The translations under genes and the position numbers were made by a program. 64,000 nucleotides of DNA from Curtobacterium flaccumfaciens (GTDB lineage Bacteria > Actinomycetota > Actinomycetes > Actinomycetales > Microbacteriaceae). The stretch is from NCBI RefSeq assembly GCF_004361695.1, contig NZ_SNVW01000014.1, positions 24,507-88,506 on the forward strand. The letters are read 5' to 3'. Position 1 is the stretch's first letter; the number at the start of each line of letters is the position of its first letter. A model generated the notes under the pieces. It saw only the letters and a list, made by a program, of their open reading frames with translations. It was not told the DNA's origin and searched no databases. Positions 26,935 through 36,280 of the stretch are shown here, piece by piece.

Positions 26935-27995
26935 GCGCCCTTGCGCTCCGCGATCTTCGGCGCGATCGACTCGACGGGTGCGTCAGCCTCGGCCTTCGCA
27001 CCGCCGACCCCGAGCTTCGCGAGGATCTTGGCCTCGATCTCGGCGGCGATCTCCGGGTTCTGGATCAGGAACGAACGCGAGTTCTCCTTGCCCTGCCCGA
27101 GCTGGTCGCCGTCGTAGGTGTACCAGGCGCCCGACTTCTTGACGATGCCGTGGTCGACGCCGAAGTCGAGCAGCGAGCCCTCTCGCGAGATGCCGACGCC
27201 GTACAGGATGTCGAACTCCGCCTGCTTGAAGGGCGGCGCCATCTTGTTCTTGACGACCTTGACGCGGGTGCGGTTGCCGACGGCGTCCGTCCCGCTCTTG
27301 AGCGTCTCGATGCGGCGGATGTCGAGTCGGACCGACGCGTAGAACTTGAGCGCCTTACCGCCGGACGTGGTCTCGGGCGAGCCGAAGAACACACCGATCT
27401 TCTCGCGCAGCTGGTTGATGAAGATCATCGTGGTCTGCGTCTGGTTCAGCCCACCGGCGAGCTTGCGCAGCGCCTGGGACATGAGGCGGGCCTGCAGACC
27501 GACGTGCGAGTCACCCATCTCGCCCTCGATCTCGGCGCGGGGCACGAGGGCCGCGACGGAGTCGATCACGATGAGGTCGATGGAGCCGGAGCGGACGAGC
27601 ATGTCCGCGATCTCGAGCGCCTGCTCGGCGGTGTCGGGCTGCGACACCAGGAGGGCGTCGATGTCGACACCGAGCTTCTTGGCGTACTCGGGGTCGAGCG
27701 CGTGCTCGGCGTCGATGAAGGCCGCGATGCCGCCGGCGCGCTGGGCGTTGGCGATCGCGTGGATCGTCAGGGTCGTCTTACCCGAGGACTCCGGGCCGTA
27801 GATCTCGACGATGCGGCCGCGGGGAAGTCCGCCGATGCCGAGCGCGACGTCGAGCGCCACCGACCCGGTCTGGATGACGTTGACCGGGGCTCGTTCGTCC
27901 GACCCGAGGCGCATGATCGCACCCTTGCCGAACTGCCTGTCGATCTGGGCGAGTGCGGTCTCGAGGGCCTTCTCGCGGTCTGCCGGTGATGGCAT
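26931..27995 (-). CDS. recA: recombinase RecA
   Basis: Central homologous recombination ATPase and SOS co-protease; 354 aa. Walker A is GPESSGKTT (67-75), [22 protein letters not shown] is the Walker B and L1 region, and [35 protein letters not shown] covers L2 and the polymerisation surface. No intein. ATG start [12 protein letters not shown], with AAGGAG 6 nt upstream. Transcribed with recX. Control by two LexA boxes about 210-250 bp upstream. Confidence 0.98.
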   Translation of the reverse strand: MPSPADREKALETALAQIDRQFGKGAIMRLGSDERAPVNVIQTGSVALDVALGIGGLPRGRIVEIYGPESSGKTTLTIHAIANAQRAGGIAAFIDAEHALDPEYAKKLGVDIDALLVSQPDTAEQALEIADMLVRSGSIDLIVIDSVAALVPRAEIEGEMGDSHVGLQARLMSQALRKLAGGLNQTQTTMIFINQLREKIGVFFGSPETTSGGKALKFYASVRLDIRRIETLKSGTDAVGNRTRVKVVKNKMAPPFKQAEFDILYGVGISREGSLLDFGVDHGIVKKSGAWYTYDGDQLGQGKENSRSFLIQNPEIAAEIEAKILAKLGVGGAKAEADAPVESIAPKIAERKGA

Positions 27996-28205
27996 GGGGT
28001 GCTCCTTCGTGCTCGGTGTCGGCCGCCTGTAGGCTGTCGCGTCCACACCGGCCGGTGGTGCAAGGCCAGTGGTTCTGCGACAAGGCTTCGGGCTGTTCCC
28101 GTTGACTCCGAACCTAGGGCGGGCCACCGACATCACTGCCGTCAGCCGCGCGATCTGTGGACGAACTCCTCGAACAGCGCCGATGTGGAGGAAGCTACCA
28201 CCGAT

Positions 28206-28219
28206 CGAACACGCGTTCG
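28206..28219. promoter_or_regulatory. LexA operator 1 of recA
   Basis: CGAAC-ACGC-GTTCG, a perfect SOS box, located 5 bp upstream of the probable extended -10 element on the minus strand, i.e. inside the core promoter. Confidence 0.92.
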
Positions 28220-28229
28220 AGCAACACGC

Positions 28230-28243
28230 CGAACACGTGTTCG
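28230..28243. promoter_or_regulatory. LexA operator 2 of recA
   Basis: CGAAC-ACGT-GTTCG, a second perfect SOS box (and a fully palindromic 14-mer). Its centre is 24 bp from operator 1, about two and a quarter helical turns, so the two dimers may not be exactly in phase. It ends 22 bp from the DUF3046 stop codon. Confidence 0.92.
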
Positions 28244-28265
28244 GATGCGGCCGACGTCGTCCGCG

Positions 28266-28490
28266 TCAGTCCTGGGGCTCCGCCAGGCCCTTGCCGTGCC
28301 GCTTGTCGAGCGGGACGTCCTGCGAGTCGCAGAGCGCTTCCCACACCCGGCGAGCGTCGATCCCGGCGTCGAGCGCGTCCGCTGCCGACCGACCGCCGAG
28401 CTCCTCGAGCACCACGTCACGACTGACGACGGCACCGTAGGCGTCCCCGAACACCTGGTCGACGGCCCGCCAGAACTCACTCACCCGCAT
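28266..28490 (-). CDS. DUF3046 domain protein
   Basis: Small 74-aa cytosolic protein, MRVSEFWRAVDQVFGDAYG then VLEELGGRSAADALDAGIDARRVWEALCDSQDVP with a basic RHGKG tail. The RVSEFW start and ALxxGxxxRxVWxALC pattern are characteristic of DUF3046, an actinobacterial family almost always just upstream of recA. Function unknown. ATG start. It lies upstream of the recA SOS promoter, so it is probably not itself LexA-controlled from these boxes unless read through. Confidence 0.88.
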   Translation of the reverse strand: MRVSEFWRAVDQVFGDAYGAVVSRDVVLEELGGRSAADALDAGIDARRVWEALCDSQDVPLDKRHGKGLAEPQD

Positions 28491-28577
28491 CGTTCCAGCG
28501 TAACGAGCAACGAGGGTGCGAGCAGACCGGTGCGGGCGGACCGGTGCGCCCCGACCGGTGCGCACGGACCGGAACGA

Positions 28578-28614
28578 CGAACGCCCCCGCCGGGAGGACC
28601 AGCGGGGGCGTTCG
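28578..28614 (-). terminator. intrinsic-type terminator downstream of clgR
   Basis: CGAACGCCCCCGC (28578-28590) is perfectly inverted at 28602-28614 (GCGGGGGCGTTCG) with an 11-nt loop, 14 bp beyond the clgR stop. The stem is very GC-rich; no clear U-tract, as is common in high-GC Actinobacteria. Confidence 0.75.
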
Positions 28615-28627
28615 TGGAGCGGTGGCG

Positions 28628-28936
28628 TCAGCGCACCGCGAGGTCGTTGTCGAACTCGGCGACGAGGTCGTCGGGGAGCGTGTCGGGAACGGGGGTGAGG
28701 CCTTCGACCACGGCGAGGCGGTCGCCCACTTCGCGCATGATGGTCGAGATCGGGGTGTCCAGCGCGTCCGCGACGGACGCGAGGATCTCCGAGCTGGCTT
28801 CCTTCTGCCCGCGCTCGACCTCGCTGAGGTACCCGAGGGCCACGCTGGCCTTGGACGCGACCTGACGGAGGGTCCGGCCCTTCTGCAAGCGGAAGTCACG
28901 CAGAACGTCGCCGATTTCCTGACGAACGAGAACCAT
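28628..28936 (-). CDS. clgR: ClgR-type XRE transcriptional regulator
   Basis: 102-aa regulator. The helix-turn-helix is TLRQVASKASVALGYLSEVERGQKEASSEILASVADALD (about 22-60), very close to the ClgR pattern VSLGYLSEIERGRKEPSSELL. ClgR activates clp protease and stress genes in Corynebacterium and Mycobacterium and is itself Clp-degraded. The genomic position (pgsA-cinA-clgR-DUF3046-recA) is the usual one and supports the name. ATG start (MVLVRQEIG) with GGAGGAG about 8 nt upstream. Length and a divergent acidic C-terminus (LPDDLVAEFDNDLAVR) fit. Confidence 0.85.
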   Translation of the reverse strand: MVLVRQEIGDVLRDFRLQKGRTLRQVASKASVALGYLSEVERGQKEASSEILASVADALDTPISTIMREVGDRLAVVEGLTPVPDTLPDDLVAEFDNDLAVR

Positions 28937-29090
28937 GAGAACTCCTCCTCTCTGTCGTCTCCGCGCCCGCTCGGACCGGATGGCCGAGTTCGGGTTGAGC
29001 AACAATAGCGTTGCCGGTTGCAGCATGCTAGCGAGGCCGGCTGCTGTACCGCTGGAGATTGCGTGAGATGTAACCCAGTGGAAACGGGAC

Positions 29091-29606
29091 CTATTCCCGG
29101 GCCCGGATCGTGGACGACATCCGTGCCAGGAGTTCGGAGACGGTGGCGTGCCGGATTGCATCCCGGTCGCCGTCGAGGTGCAGTTCGTACGCCTCCGCGC
29201 CGTCCGCCGACGCGATCCCGACGAAGACCGTCCCGACGGGCTTGCCGTCCTGCGGCTCCGGGCTGGCGACCCCCGTCGTGCTGATGCCCCACGTGGCCGG
29301 CTCGCCGTCAACGGACAACGCGGTCCGGACGCCGGCGGCCATCTGCCGTGCGACCTCCGGGTCGACCGCCCCCTTCGCGTCGAGGAGCTCGGCGTCGACC
29401 CCGAGGAGCGTGTGCTTGATCGGCGTCGCGTACGCCACGACGCCGCCGCGGACGACCGCGCTCGCGCCGGGGACGTCCACCAGGGTGGCCACGACGAGCC
29501 CGCCGGTGAGGGACTCGGCCACGGCGACGGTCTCGCCCCGCGCGGTCAGCGCGGCGACGAGCCCCGGGGCCACGGGGACCGGCACCGGTGCGGGTTCGTC
29601 GTTCAC
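29091..29606 (-). CDS. CinA C-terminal domain protein, nicotinamide-nucleotide amidohydrolase (PncC-like)
   Basis: 171-aa protein consisting only of the CinA/PncC amidase domain, which deamidates NMN to NaMN. Motifs: TVAVAESLTGGLVVATL (Ser nucleophile in AESLTGG), VRGGVVAYATPIKHTLLGV, GVRTALSVD and GISTTGVASPEPQDGKPVGTVFVGIA. The N-terminal MoCF domain of long CinA is missing, normal for Actinobacteria. GTG start chosen because it overlaps the pgsA stop as GTGA; an upstream in-frame ATG (29630) would add eight residues. Coupled to pgsA. Confidence 0.9.
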   Translation of the reverse strand: MNDEPAPVPVPVAPGLVAALTARGETVAVAESLTGGLVVATLVDVPGASAVVRGGVVAYATPIKHTLLGVDAELLDAKGAVDPEVARQMAAGVRTALSVDGEPATWGISTTGVASPEPQDGKPVGTVFVGIASADGAEAYELHLDGDRDAIRHATVSELLARMSSTIRARE

Positions 29607-30247
29607 GCTGCGCTGCGGTTGTGCTTCCATGCCTGCCAGAGGTAGTCGATGCCGCTCAGGATCGTCGCCAGGAACGCGGCGGTCATGAGGATGCCGTTCA
29701 CCCAGTGCGCCCACTCGCCCACCAGGTTCCACCACGGGAAGAGCGCGGCGGTCAGCGCCACGGCCTGCAGCACGGTCTTGATCTTGCCGCCGCGGCTCGC
29801 CGGGATCACCCGGTCGGACAGCACCGCGAACCGGAACACCGTGATGCCGATCTCGCGCACCATGATGAGGACTGTCACGTACCAGGGCAGCTCGGCGAGG
29901 ATCGACAGCGCGACGAGGGCGCCACCGATGAGCACCTTGTCGGCGATCGGGTCGACGAGCTTGCCGAAGTCGGTGACCAGGTTCTGCCGGCGGGCGATGA
30001 TGCCGTCCGCGCTGTCCGTGACGATGGCCACCACGAAGACGACCGCCGCCCAGATCCGCAGGGGCCCGTCGGTGCCGGCGTCCGTGAGCAGCAGGATGAA
30101 GAACAGCGGCGCCATGAGGATGCGCACGACCGTGATGATGTTCGCCACGTTCGCCGTCGACGCTGGCCCGGGGCCCTTGCGCAGCAGACGACCACGCCAC
30201 GGGAACCTGGCGCCGTGCGATGTGTCCGTACCGTTCGAGGCGGTCAT
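29603..30247 (-). CDS. pgsA: CDP-diacylglycerol--glycerol-3-phosphate 3-phosphatidyltransferase
   Basis: Membrane enzyme making phosphatidylglycerol phosphate, the precursor of PG and cardiolipin; about 214 aa. The CDP-alcohol phosphotransferase motif DG-x2-AR-x8-G-x3-D-x3-D is visible as DGIIARRQNLVTDFGKLVDPIAD. Hydrophobic segments such as IITVVRILMAPLFFILLL, IWAAVVFVVAIVTDSADG and VLQAVALTAALFPWW give about five to six helices. The ATG used (MTASNGTD) has AGGGAG 8 nt upstream and lies 5 bp after the ftsK stop; a GTG 9 bp upstream overlapping that stop is an alternative. Confidence 0.94.
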   Translation of the reverse strand: MTASNGTDTSHGARFPWRGRLLRKGPGPASTANVANIITVVRILMAPLFFILLLTDAGTDGPLRIWAAVVFVVAIVTDSADGIIARRQNLVTDFGKLVDPIADKVLIGGALVALSILAELPWYVTVLIMVREIGITVFRFAVLSDRVIPASRGGKIKTVLQAVALTAALFPWWNLVGEWAHWVNGILMTAAFLATILSGIDYLWQAWKHNRSAA

Positions 30248-30252
30248 CGCAC

Positions 30253-33192
30253 TCACTCCCTGCCCGTCAGTCCCCACGCGTCCTCGTCGGGCTCGTCGTC
30301 GACTTCATCGTACCCGCGGGTCATGTCCCCCACCGGGTCGGCGCCGTAGCGGTCGTCGCCTCCGGAGCCCGGCCCGGCGACGGCCGCAGCCGCCGGCGCA
30401 GCGCCCGCAGGCGGGGCTGCCGGGGCCGGGGGTTCCTCGCCCCGGAGCTTCGCGAGCACCGACGGCAGCTGGTCGGCGGTGACGAGCACGTCGCGCGCCT
30501 TCGACCCCTCGGACGGCCCGACGATGTCGCGGGACTCCATGAGGTCCATGAGGCGCCCGGCCTTGGCGAACCCGACGCGGAGCTTGCGCTGCAGCATCGA
30601 GGTCGACCCGAACTGCGTCGACACGACCTGCTCGACGGCGGCGAGCAGCAGCTCGAGGTCGTCACCGATGTCGGCGTCGATCTCCTTGCGCTCGACCACG
30701 GCCTGGACGTCCTGCCGGTACTCGGGACGGGCCTGCCGGGTGACGTGCTGGACGACCTCGGCGACCTCGCTCTCGTTCACCCAGGCGCCCTGCACGCGGA
30801 GCGACTTCGACGACCCCATCGGCAGGAAGAGCGCGTCGCCCTGCCCGATGAGCTTGTCGGCGCCCGGCTGGTCGAGGATGACCCGGCTGTCGGTGACGCT
30901 GGTGACCGCGAACGCGATGCGCGACGGCACGTTGGCCTTGATGAGCCCGGTGATGACGTCGACCGAGGGCCGCTGCGTCGCGAGCACCAGGTGGATGCCG
31001 GCGGCACGGGCCAGCTGCGTGATGCGGACGATCGACTCCTCGACGTCGCGGGGGGCGACGAGCATGAGGTCGGCGAGCTCGTCCACCACGACGAGCAGGT
31101 ACGGGTACGGCTTGAGCTTCCGCTCGCTGCCGGCGGGCAGCACGATCTCGTTGTTCTCGATCGCCTTGTTGAAGTCGTCGACGTGACGGAACCCGAACGA
31201 CGCGAGGTCGTCGTACCGCATGTCCATCTCCTTCACGACCCACTGCAGCGCCTCGGCCGCCTTCTTCGGGTTCGTGATGATCGGCGTGATGAGGTGCGGG
31301 ACCCCGGCGTAGATCGAGAGCTCCACGCGCTTCGGGTCGACGAGGACCATGCGGACCTCGGACGGCTTCGCGCGCATGAGGAGCGACGTGATCATCGAGT
31401 TGATGAAGACCGACTTGCCGGACCCGGTCGAGCCGGCGACGAGCAGGTGCGGCATCTTCGCGAGGTTCGCGACGACGAACCCGCCCTCGACGTCCTTGCC
31501 GACGCCGATGGTCATCGGGTGCTTGGACTTCCGCGCGGCGTTCGACCGGAGGACGTCGCCGAGCGACACGGTCTCGCGGTCGGAGTTCGGGATCTCGACG
31601 CCGATCGCGCTCTTGCCGGGGATCGGCGAGAGGATGCGGACCTCGTTCGACGCGACCGCGTAGGACAGGTTCTTCGACAGCGCGGTGACGCGCTCGACCT
31701 TCACACCCGGGCCGAGCTCGATCTCGTACCGCGTGACCGTCGGGCCACGCGAGAAGCCGGTGACCTTCGCGTCGACCTTGAACTCGGTGAGGACGCTCGT
31801 GATCGCCGCGACGATCTCGTCGTTCGCCTGGCTGCGCGCGACCGAGGGCGAGCCGGAGCTCAGGGTCGTCGCCGCGGGCAGGCGGTAGGGCGCGGACGGG
31901 TCCTCGTCGGCGCCGGACATCGGCGGCAGGCCGTCGACGGCGTCGGCGGCGACGTCGTCTGTCAGGTCCTCGGCCGGGAGGGACGGGGAGACCACCGGGG
32001 ACACGGAAGCGTCCGGACGGATCACCTCGGTCGCGTCGGGGCGGTCCGGCACGACCGTGCCGAAGTCGCGGAGCGCCTGCTCAGCGACCTCGAGGTCGTG
32101 CTCGACGGAGTCGTTGAGGTTCACCGACGCCGGCTCGGCTGGGGTGTGGTCGATCAGGCCGGCTGCGGCGCCCTGGTTCGGGCTCGGCGCGGCGGCTGCG
32201 GCCGGCACGCCGGGGACCGTCGAGGTCGCGCCGGTGATGACGGGGCTGTCGTACGCCGGGTCTTCTTCACGCCCCGACTTGTTCCGACGCCACCACGGGA
32301 TGGTGCCGCCGTCCTCGGTGCCGTCGGACTCAGCCGCCGCCTCGCCCTCGAAGCCGAGGTCGTCGAAGAGCTGGAAGTCGGTGTCGCCCTTCTTCGCGCG
32401 CTTCGTCGACCGCGATCGGGGCGCAGGAGCCTCGGCCACCTCGGCCTCGGGCTCGGCCGCCGGGGCCGGTGCGCCGAACAGGTAGGCGTAGAGCTCGTGC
32501 AGTCGCCGGCCGAGCTTGTTCGGCGGGGTCTTCGTGATGATGAACAGGGAGAGCACGAGCAGCACGATCGCGACGGGGACCGCGACCCAGGCGGTGGCGA
32601 TCGTGACGAGCCACCCGATGACGACCCAGCCGATCACCCCGCCGGCAGCGGCGAGCGCGGGCATGCCGTCGGCGGCGCTGGGCCGACCGCCGAACACGTG
32701 GCAGAGCGAGGCGATCGACACGAGCAGCAGCCCGAGGCCGATCCCGATGCGGGTGTTGTCGTGCACCGAGGCCGGGTGCCGGAACAGCCACCCGGCGAAG
32801 ACGACCATGATGACCGGGAGCGCGAACGCCAGTCGACCGAACAGCCCGCCGAACGTGTACGCATCGAGCGCGACCGAGACGGAGTTCGTCGGGTTGAGCC
32901 ACTCCACCACCGCACCGGCGATGGCGAGGACGAACAACAGGAACGGGAAGCCGTCGCGTCGCTGGTCCTTCTCGAGGGTCTCCTTGCCCAGCAGGCGGAA
33001 CATCGCTCCGACGCCGTGCGCCATCGCGAGCCAGAACGTCACGAGCGGACTCTGCTCGCGGAACACCGGCGTGGGTGCCGCCTGCGGGAGCTTCTTCGTC
33101 GTGGCCTGGGTGCGCGACGGAGCACGCGTCCCGCTTCCACGGGACGACGAGGACGCGCGCGAGCGCGTGGTCGACTTGGTGCCTCCGGCCAT
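30253..33192 (-). CDS. ftsK: DNA translocase FtsK
   Basis: Septal DNA pump that clears and resolves chromosomes at division; 979 aa. The N-terminus is basic, followed by four hydrophobic segments between about residues 85 and 230 (for example [18 protein letters not shown] and ITKTPP at the membrane exit). A 300-residue acidic/Ala-rich linker follows, then the alpha/beta motor: [20 protein letters not shown], Walker [13 protein letters not shown] (about 585), and [29 protein letters not shown]-terminal gamma winged helix ([40 protein letters not shown]) reads KOPS. ATG start. Precedes pgsA. Confidence 0.97.
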   Translation of the reverse strand: MAGGTKSTTRSRASSSSRGSGTRAPSRTQATTKKLPQAAPTPVFREQSPLVTFWLAMAHGVGAMFRLLGKETLEKDQRRDGFPFLLFVLAIAGAVVEWLNPTNSVSVALDAYTFGGLFGRLAFALPVIMVVFAGWLFRHPASVHDNTRIGIGLGLLLVSIASLCHVFGGRPSAADGMPALAAAGGVIGWVVIGWLVTIATAWVAVPVAIVLLVLSLFIITKTPPNKLGRRLHELYAYLFGAPAPAAEPEAEVAEAPAPRSRSTKRAKKGDTDFQLFDDLGFEGEAAAESDGTEDGGTIPWWRRNKSGREEDPAYDSPVITGATSTVPGVPAAAAAPSPNQGAAAGLIDHTPAEPASVNLNDSVEHDLEVAEQALRDFGTVVPDRPDATEVIRPDASVSPVVSPSLPAEDLTDDVAADAVDGLPPMSGADEDPSAPYRLPAATTLSSGSPSVARSQANDEIVAAITSVLTEFKVDAKVTGFSRGPTVTRYEIELGPGVKVERVTALSKNLSYAVASNEVRILSPIPGKSAIGVEIPNSDRETVSLGDVLRSNAARKSKHPMTIGVGKDVEGGFVVANLAKMPHLLVAGSTGSGKSVFINSMITSLLMRAKPSEVRMVLVDPKRVELSIYAGVPHLITPIITNPKKAAEALQWVVKEMDMRYDDLASFGFRHVDDFNKAIENNEIVLPAGSERKLKPYPYLLVVVDELADLMLVAPRDVEESIVRITQLARAAGIHLVLATQRPSVDVITGLIKANVPSRIAFAVTSVTDSRVILDQPGADKLIGQGDALFLPMGSSKSLRVQGAWVNESEVAEVVQHVTRQARPEYRQDVQAVVERKEIDADIGDDLELLLAAVEQVVSTQFGSTSMLQRKLRVGFAKAGRLMDLMESRDIVGPSEGSKARDVLVTADQLPSVLAKLRGEEPPAPAAPPAGAAPAAAAVAGPGSGGDDRYGADPVGDMTRGYDEVDDEPDEDAWGLTGRE

Positions 33193-33288
33193 GGGCAGAA
33201 CCCTAATCCCCTCTCAGGACAATCCGAGGGAGGCCCGCCGCGACGTCCGGGGCGGACGCGGGACGGGCCTCCAGGCCAGGTCGTGCCG
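33193..33288. terminator. junction between ABC permease and ftsK with imperfect long hairpin
   Basis: GGAGGCCCG (33229-33237) pairs with CGGGCCTCC (33264-33272), with additional pairing of the inner CCGCG and GTCC blocks. The right arm is a copy of the dispersed GGGCCTCCAGGCC motif. Possibly terminates the upstream ABC operon before the ftsK promoter. Confidence 0.45.
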
Positions 33289-34527
33289 TCAGTACCGGAT
33301 CGCGTCGATGACCTTGACCCGCACCGCGACGATCGCGGGGAGGAACCCGGCGAGCGCGCCGACGAACACCGCCGAGCCGACGCCGACCAGGGCCGCCTCG
33401 AGCGGGAACGGCGCCCCGCCGACCTCGACCCCGCTCGTGATGAGCCCGCGCACCGTGTCGTTGCCGAGGACCGCGGCACCGATCATGACGCCCACCCCGC
33501 CGGCGACGAGTGTGCCGAGCACGTTCTCGAGGAGCACCGCGACGAAGATCCGCCCCGCCGAGGCACCAACGCCCCGGCGGATGCCGATCTCGCGGATGCG
33601 CTGCCGGACGCTGACGAGCGAGACGTTGAGGAGTCCGAGCCCGCCGAGCACGAGGACGAGCACCGCGACGCCGGCGATGACGTACCGCATGGCGCCGAGG
33701 GGGTCGCCGTCGACCGAGCCGGCGGCGTCCATCCGCGACGCGTCGACGGACATCCCGTCGCCCACGGCGCGTTCGGCGTCGCTGGCGATGCGCTTCGCGA
33801 GGGCCTTGCCGCCGGACTCCGGCACCCAGACCTCGAACGACCGCTGGCCGCCGTCGTCCGTCCCCGGGGCGACGCTCGACGTCGCCACCGAGTTCGCGAG
33901 CTGGTAGAACATCGGCTCGGTGTCGTACTCCGACGAGGCGTACTCGCCGACCACCACCGCGGTGACCCCGGGGGTTCCGGGCAGCCGGACGGTGGGGTGG
34001 GTGACGACGTCCGCGCCGCCGAGCTGGTCGAGGAACGCCTGGTTCACCACGATGGCGGGTGCGAGGCGCTCGCGGTCGGACTCGGTGAACCACTCCCCCG
34101 AGGCCATCCGGAGCCGGTGCATCTCGGCGTACGGCGGGTCGACCGTCTGTCCCTGCACGTCGGCCACGCCGTCCGGGAACTGCACCCGGCGGGACGTGTA
34201 CGTCGCCTCGGTGGCGTGCCGGACGTCGTAGCGCGCGGCCGCGGCACGGAGCTCCCGGTCGAGTGCGTCCGAGGCGGCGGCGTCCGACGCCGAGCCGTCG
34301 CCGGAACCGCTCCCGGTCAGGCTGTAGGTCGCGGCCCGTCCGCCGTACTGCTCGCTGAACGCCGCGGTGACCCGCTCCGCCAGCGATCCGAACCCGACGA
34401 CGACCGCGAGGGACGCCACCGCGATCGTGACACCGACGAGGCTGAGGACCACGCGGCCCCGGTGCACGCGGAGCTCCTGCCAGGACTCGACGAACGTCCC
34501 GACGACGGTGGTCAGCACGCGGTTCAC
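33289..34527 (-). CDS. MacB-like ABC transporter permease
   Basis: 412-aa FtsX-fold permease. Transmembrane segment 1 is about residues 25-45 (VVLSLVGVTIAVASLAVVVGF). A large extracellular domain (about 60-270) follows, then three C-terminal helices (VIAGVAVLVLVLGGLGLLNVSLVSV, IFVAVLLENVLGTLVAGGVGVMIG and AALVGVGSAVFVGALAGFLPAIVAVRV) with the conserved RQRIREIGIRRGVGAS coupling segment. Typical of MacB/LolC efflux or peptide-export systems. Overlaps the ATPase gene by 4 bp. Substrate unknown; with the HlyD-like adaptor it forms a three-gene export operon. Confidence 0.93.
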   Translation of the reverse strand: MNRVLTTVVGTFVESWQELRVHRGRVVLSLVGVTIAVASLAVVVGFGSLAERVTAAFSEQYGGRAATYSLTGSGSGDGSASDAAASDALDRELRAAAARYDVRHATEATYTSRRVQFPDGVADVQGQTVDPPYAEMHRLRMASGEWFTESDRERLAPAIVVNQAFLDQLGGADVVTHPTVRLPGTPGVTAVVVGEYASSEYDTEPMFYQLANSVATSSVAPGTDDGGQRSFEVWVPESGGKALAKRIASDAERAVGDGMSVDASRMDAAGSVDGDPLGAMRYVIAGVAVLVLVLGGLGLLNVSLVSVRQRIREIGIRRGVGASAGRIFVAVLLENVLGTLVAGGVGVMIGAAVLGNDTVRGLITSGVEVGGAPFPLEAALVGVGSAVFVGALAGFLPAIVAVRVKVIDAIRY

Positions 34528-35261
34528 GCGGTCACCCCCGCGCCCGCCACCTCGGCGGCGATCCCCTCGGCCGAGGCCGCCGCGGGGTCCACCACCACGC
34601 CGTGGTCGATCCGGTGCACGACGTCGGCGCGGGCGGCGACCGCGGCGTCGTGCGTGATCGTCATGAGCGCCGCACCGGTCTCGGTCGCGACGGTCTCGAG
34701 GAGCTCCATCACGGCACGGCCGGTGTCGACGTCGAGGGCGCCGGTGGGCTCGTCGGCGAGGATGAGCCGCGGCTGCCGGACGAGCGCGCGGGCGATGGCG
34801 ACACGCTGCTGCTCACCACCGGACAGCCGGTGCGGCTGCGTGTCGCCGCGGTCCGCCAGCCCGACCCGGTCGAGCATCTCGAGTGCCAGCCGCCGTCGGT
34901 GCCAGAAGGCCCGACCGGTCGCGTAGAGGAGCGGCACCTCGACGTTCTCGACCGCGGTGCGCCCCTGCAGCAGGTTGAACTGCTGGAACACGAAGCCGAC
35001 CTCGTCGCCGCGGATGCGATCGCGTCGGAGCGAGCCGGCGCGACCGACGTCCACCCCGTCGAACTCGTGCACGCCCTCGGTCGGGGTGTCGAGCAGGCCG
35101 AGCACGTTGAGGAGCGTGGACTTGCCGGAGCCGGAACGGCCGACGATGGCCACGCGCGTGCCGGCGTCCACCTCGAGGTCGACGCCGCGGAGGATCTCGA
35201 GCGGCGAACCGTCGGGCAGCTCGACCGACTTGCGCAGCCCGCGGACGGAGACCAGGCTCAT
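34524..35261 (-). CDS. ABC transporter ATP-binding protein (MacB/LolD type)
   Basis: 245-aa nucleotide-binding subunit. Walker A GRSGSGKSTLL (41-51), Q-loop FVFQQFNLLQGRTAVENV, signature LSGGEQQRVAIARALV, Walker B LILADEPTGALDVDTG and switch His in MTITHDA. The last 15 residues (AEVAGAGVTA) are an Ala/Gly tail. It powers the permease encoded immediately downstream with 4-bp overlap, and overlaps the adaptor gene by 4 bp, so all three are stoichiometrically coupled. Confidence 0.95.
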   Translation of the reverse strand: MSLVSVRGLRKSVELPDGSPLEILRGVDLEVDAGTRVAIVGRSGSGKSTLLNVLGLLDTPTEGVHEFDGVDVGRAGSLRRDRIRGDEVGFVFQQFNLLQGRTAVENVEVPLLYATGRAFWHRRRLALEMLDRVGLADRGDTQPHRLSGGEQQRVAIARALVRQPRLILADEPTGALDVDTGRAVMELLETVATETGAALMTITHDAAVAARADVVHRIDHGVVVDPAAASAEGIAAEVAGAGVTA

Positions 35262-36280
35262 CCGATCATCACCGAGCCGTCGTCGGCGAACTCGTCGTCC
35301 TCCGCCTGCTCCTTGCCGGGGACGAACTGCAGGACGGTGTCGCCCTCCTGCAGGCCGGACCGTACCTCGACCGTCTCACCGTCGTTGAGCCCGAGCGCGA
35401 TCTCCCGCTCGGAGCGCTTGCCGGCGTCGTCGAGCACGGTGACGACGCCCTTCTGCGCGGTCCCCTGCACGGCGGTGGTCGGCAGGGTCAGCACGCCCTC
35501 GGCCTTGCCGGCAGGGACGGCGACCGTGACCTCGAGCCCGGGGAACACCGTCACGCCGCTCGGCACGTCGCACTCGAGCTGGGTCCCGCCGACGGCGTCG
35601 CCTCCGGAGCCGTCGGACGACCCGTCGGACGAGCCGTCACCGGCGTCCGACGAGGCAGCCGAACCGCTCGTCGCGCTCGTCAGCGACAGGTTCGTGCACG
35701 TGAACGGCGCCGGGCCGTCCTGCACGGTGACCGTCGCCTCGGACGGCCGGGAGGTCAGGCGGTAGAGCTGGGCGGCGTCGAGCGTCGCGCTCGCGCGGTA
35801 GGCCTCGGGGGCGACCTGGGCGACGGTGTCCCCGATCGCCACGGGCTGCTTCGCGACGAGGTCGAGCCCGGAGACGGTGCCGGCGGCCGGCGCCACCACG
35901 GTCGAGAACGTCACGGTGGGCGGTAGCGGTTCGCCGTCGTCGGTGGTGCCGGTCGACGGGGTCTCCACCCGGACGTCGATGACCGGGGCACCCTGCTCGA
36001 CGTGGGCGCCGTTGCCGGCGAACACCTTGTTGACGGTGCCCTCGGCCGTCGAGCGGACCGCGGTCGAGGCGACGGAGCGGATGGTGCCGGTGGCCTCGAC
36101 GTCGTTGACGACGTCGCCCTTCTCGACCGTGACGGTCGGGTCCGCGATCTGCCCGGTCGGCACGGTCTCCTCGCCCTCGGGCTGGGCCGCGAAGAACGCG
36201 AGGCGGACGAGGGCCACCGCGATGGCGGCGAACACGAGGAACTTCAGGCCGGGCCACACCCAGCGTCGCAGGACGGTCAC
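35258..36280 (-). CDS. HlyD-like periplasmic-adaptor/efflux subunit
   Basis: 340-aa membrane-anchored adaptor. The N-terminal anchor is FLVFAAIAVALVRLAFFA (about 14-31). A barrel-sandwich (lipoyl-like) fold follows (VEKGDVVNDVEATGTIRSVASTAVRSTAEGTVNKVFAGNGAHVEQGAPVIDV and VAPAAGTVSGLDLVAKQPVAIGDTVAQV), then a Ser/Asp/Gly-rich loop (SSDAGDGSSDGSSDGSGGD). The C-terminal beta-barrel shows TLPTTAVQGTAQKGVVTVLDD and EVRSGLQEGDTVL. In Gram-positives such adaptors accompany MacB-type permeases. First gene of the operon, ATG start. Confidence 0.9.
   Translation of the reverse strand: MTVLRRWVWPGLKFLVFAAIAVALVRLAFFAAQPEGEETVPTGQIADPTVTVEKGDVVNDVEATGTIRSVASTAVRSTAEGTVNKVFAGNGAHVEQGAPVIDVRVETPSTGTTDDGEPLPPTVTFSTVVAPAAGTVSGLDLVAKQPVAIGDTVAQVAPEAYRASATLDAAQLYRLTSRPSEATVTVQDGPAPFTCTNLSLTSATSGSAASSDAGDGSSDGSSDGSGGDAVGGTQLECDVPSGVTVFPGLEVTVAVPAGKAEGVLTLPTTAVQGTAQKGVVTVLDDAGKRSEREIALGLNDGETVEVRSGLQEGDTVLQFVPGKEQAEDDEFADDGSVMIG

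Larger units (their letters stand above)
27996..28265 (-). promoter_or_regulatory. long recA leader region
   Basis: This 270-bp stretch between DUF3046 and recA encodes no protein I can support. On the minus strand it holds two LexA boxes, an extended -10 element (TGGTAGCTT, the reverse complement of 28192-28200) and a leader of roughly 190 nt before the recA ribosome site. Confidence 0.7.

Noticed and set aside
30220..34926. 1568-codon plus-strand open frame across ftsK and the ABC permease
   Set aside because: Composition is Arg/Asp/Glu/Val/His-rich shadow coding, no start signal, and it crosses several real genes on the minus strand.
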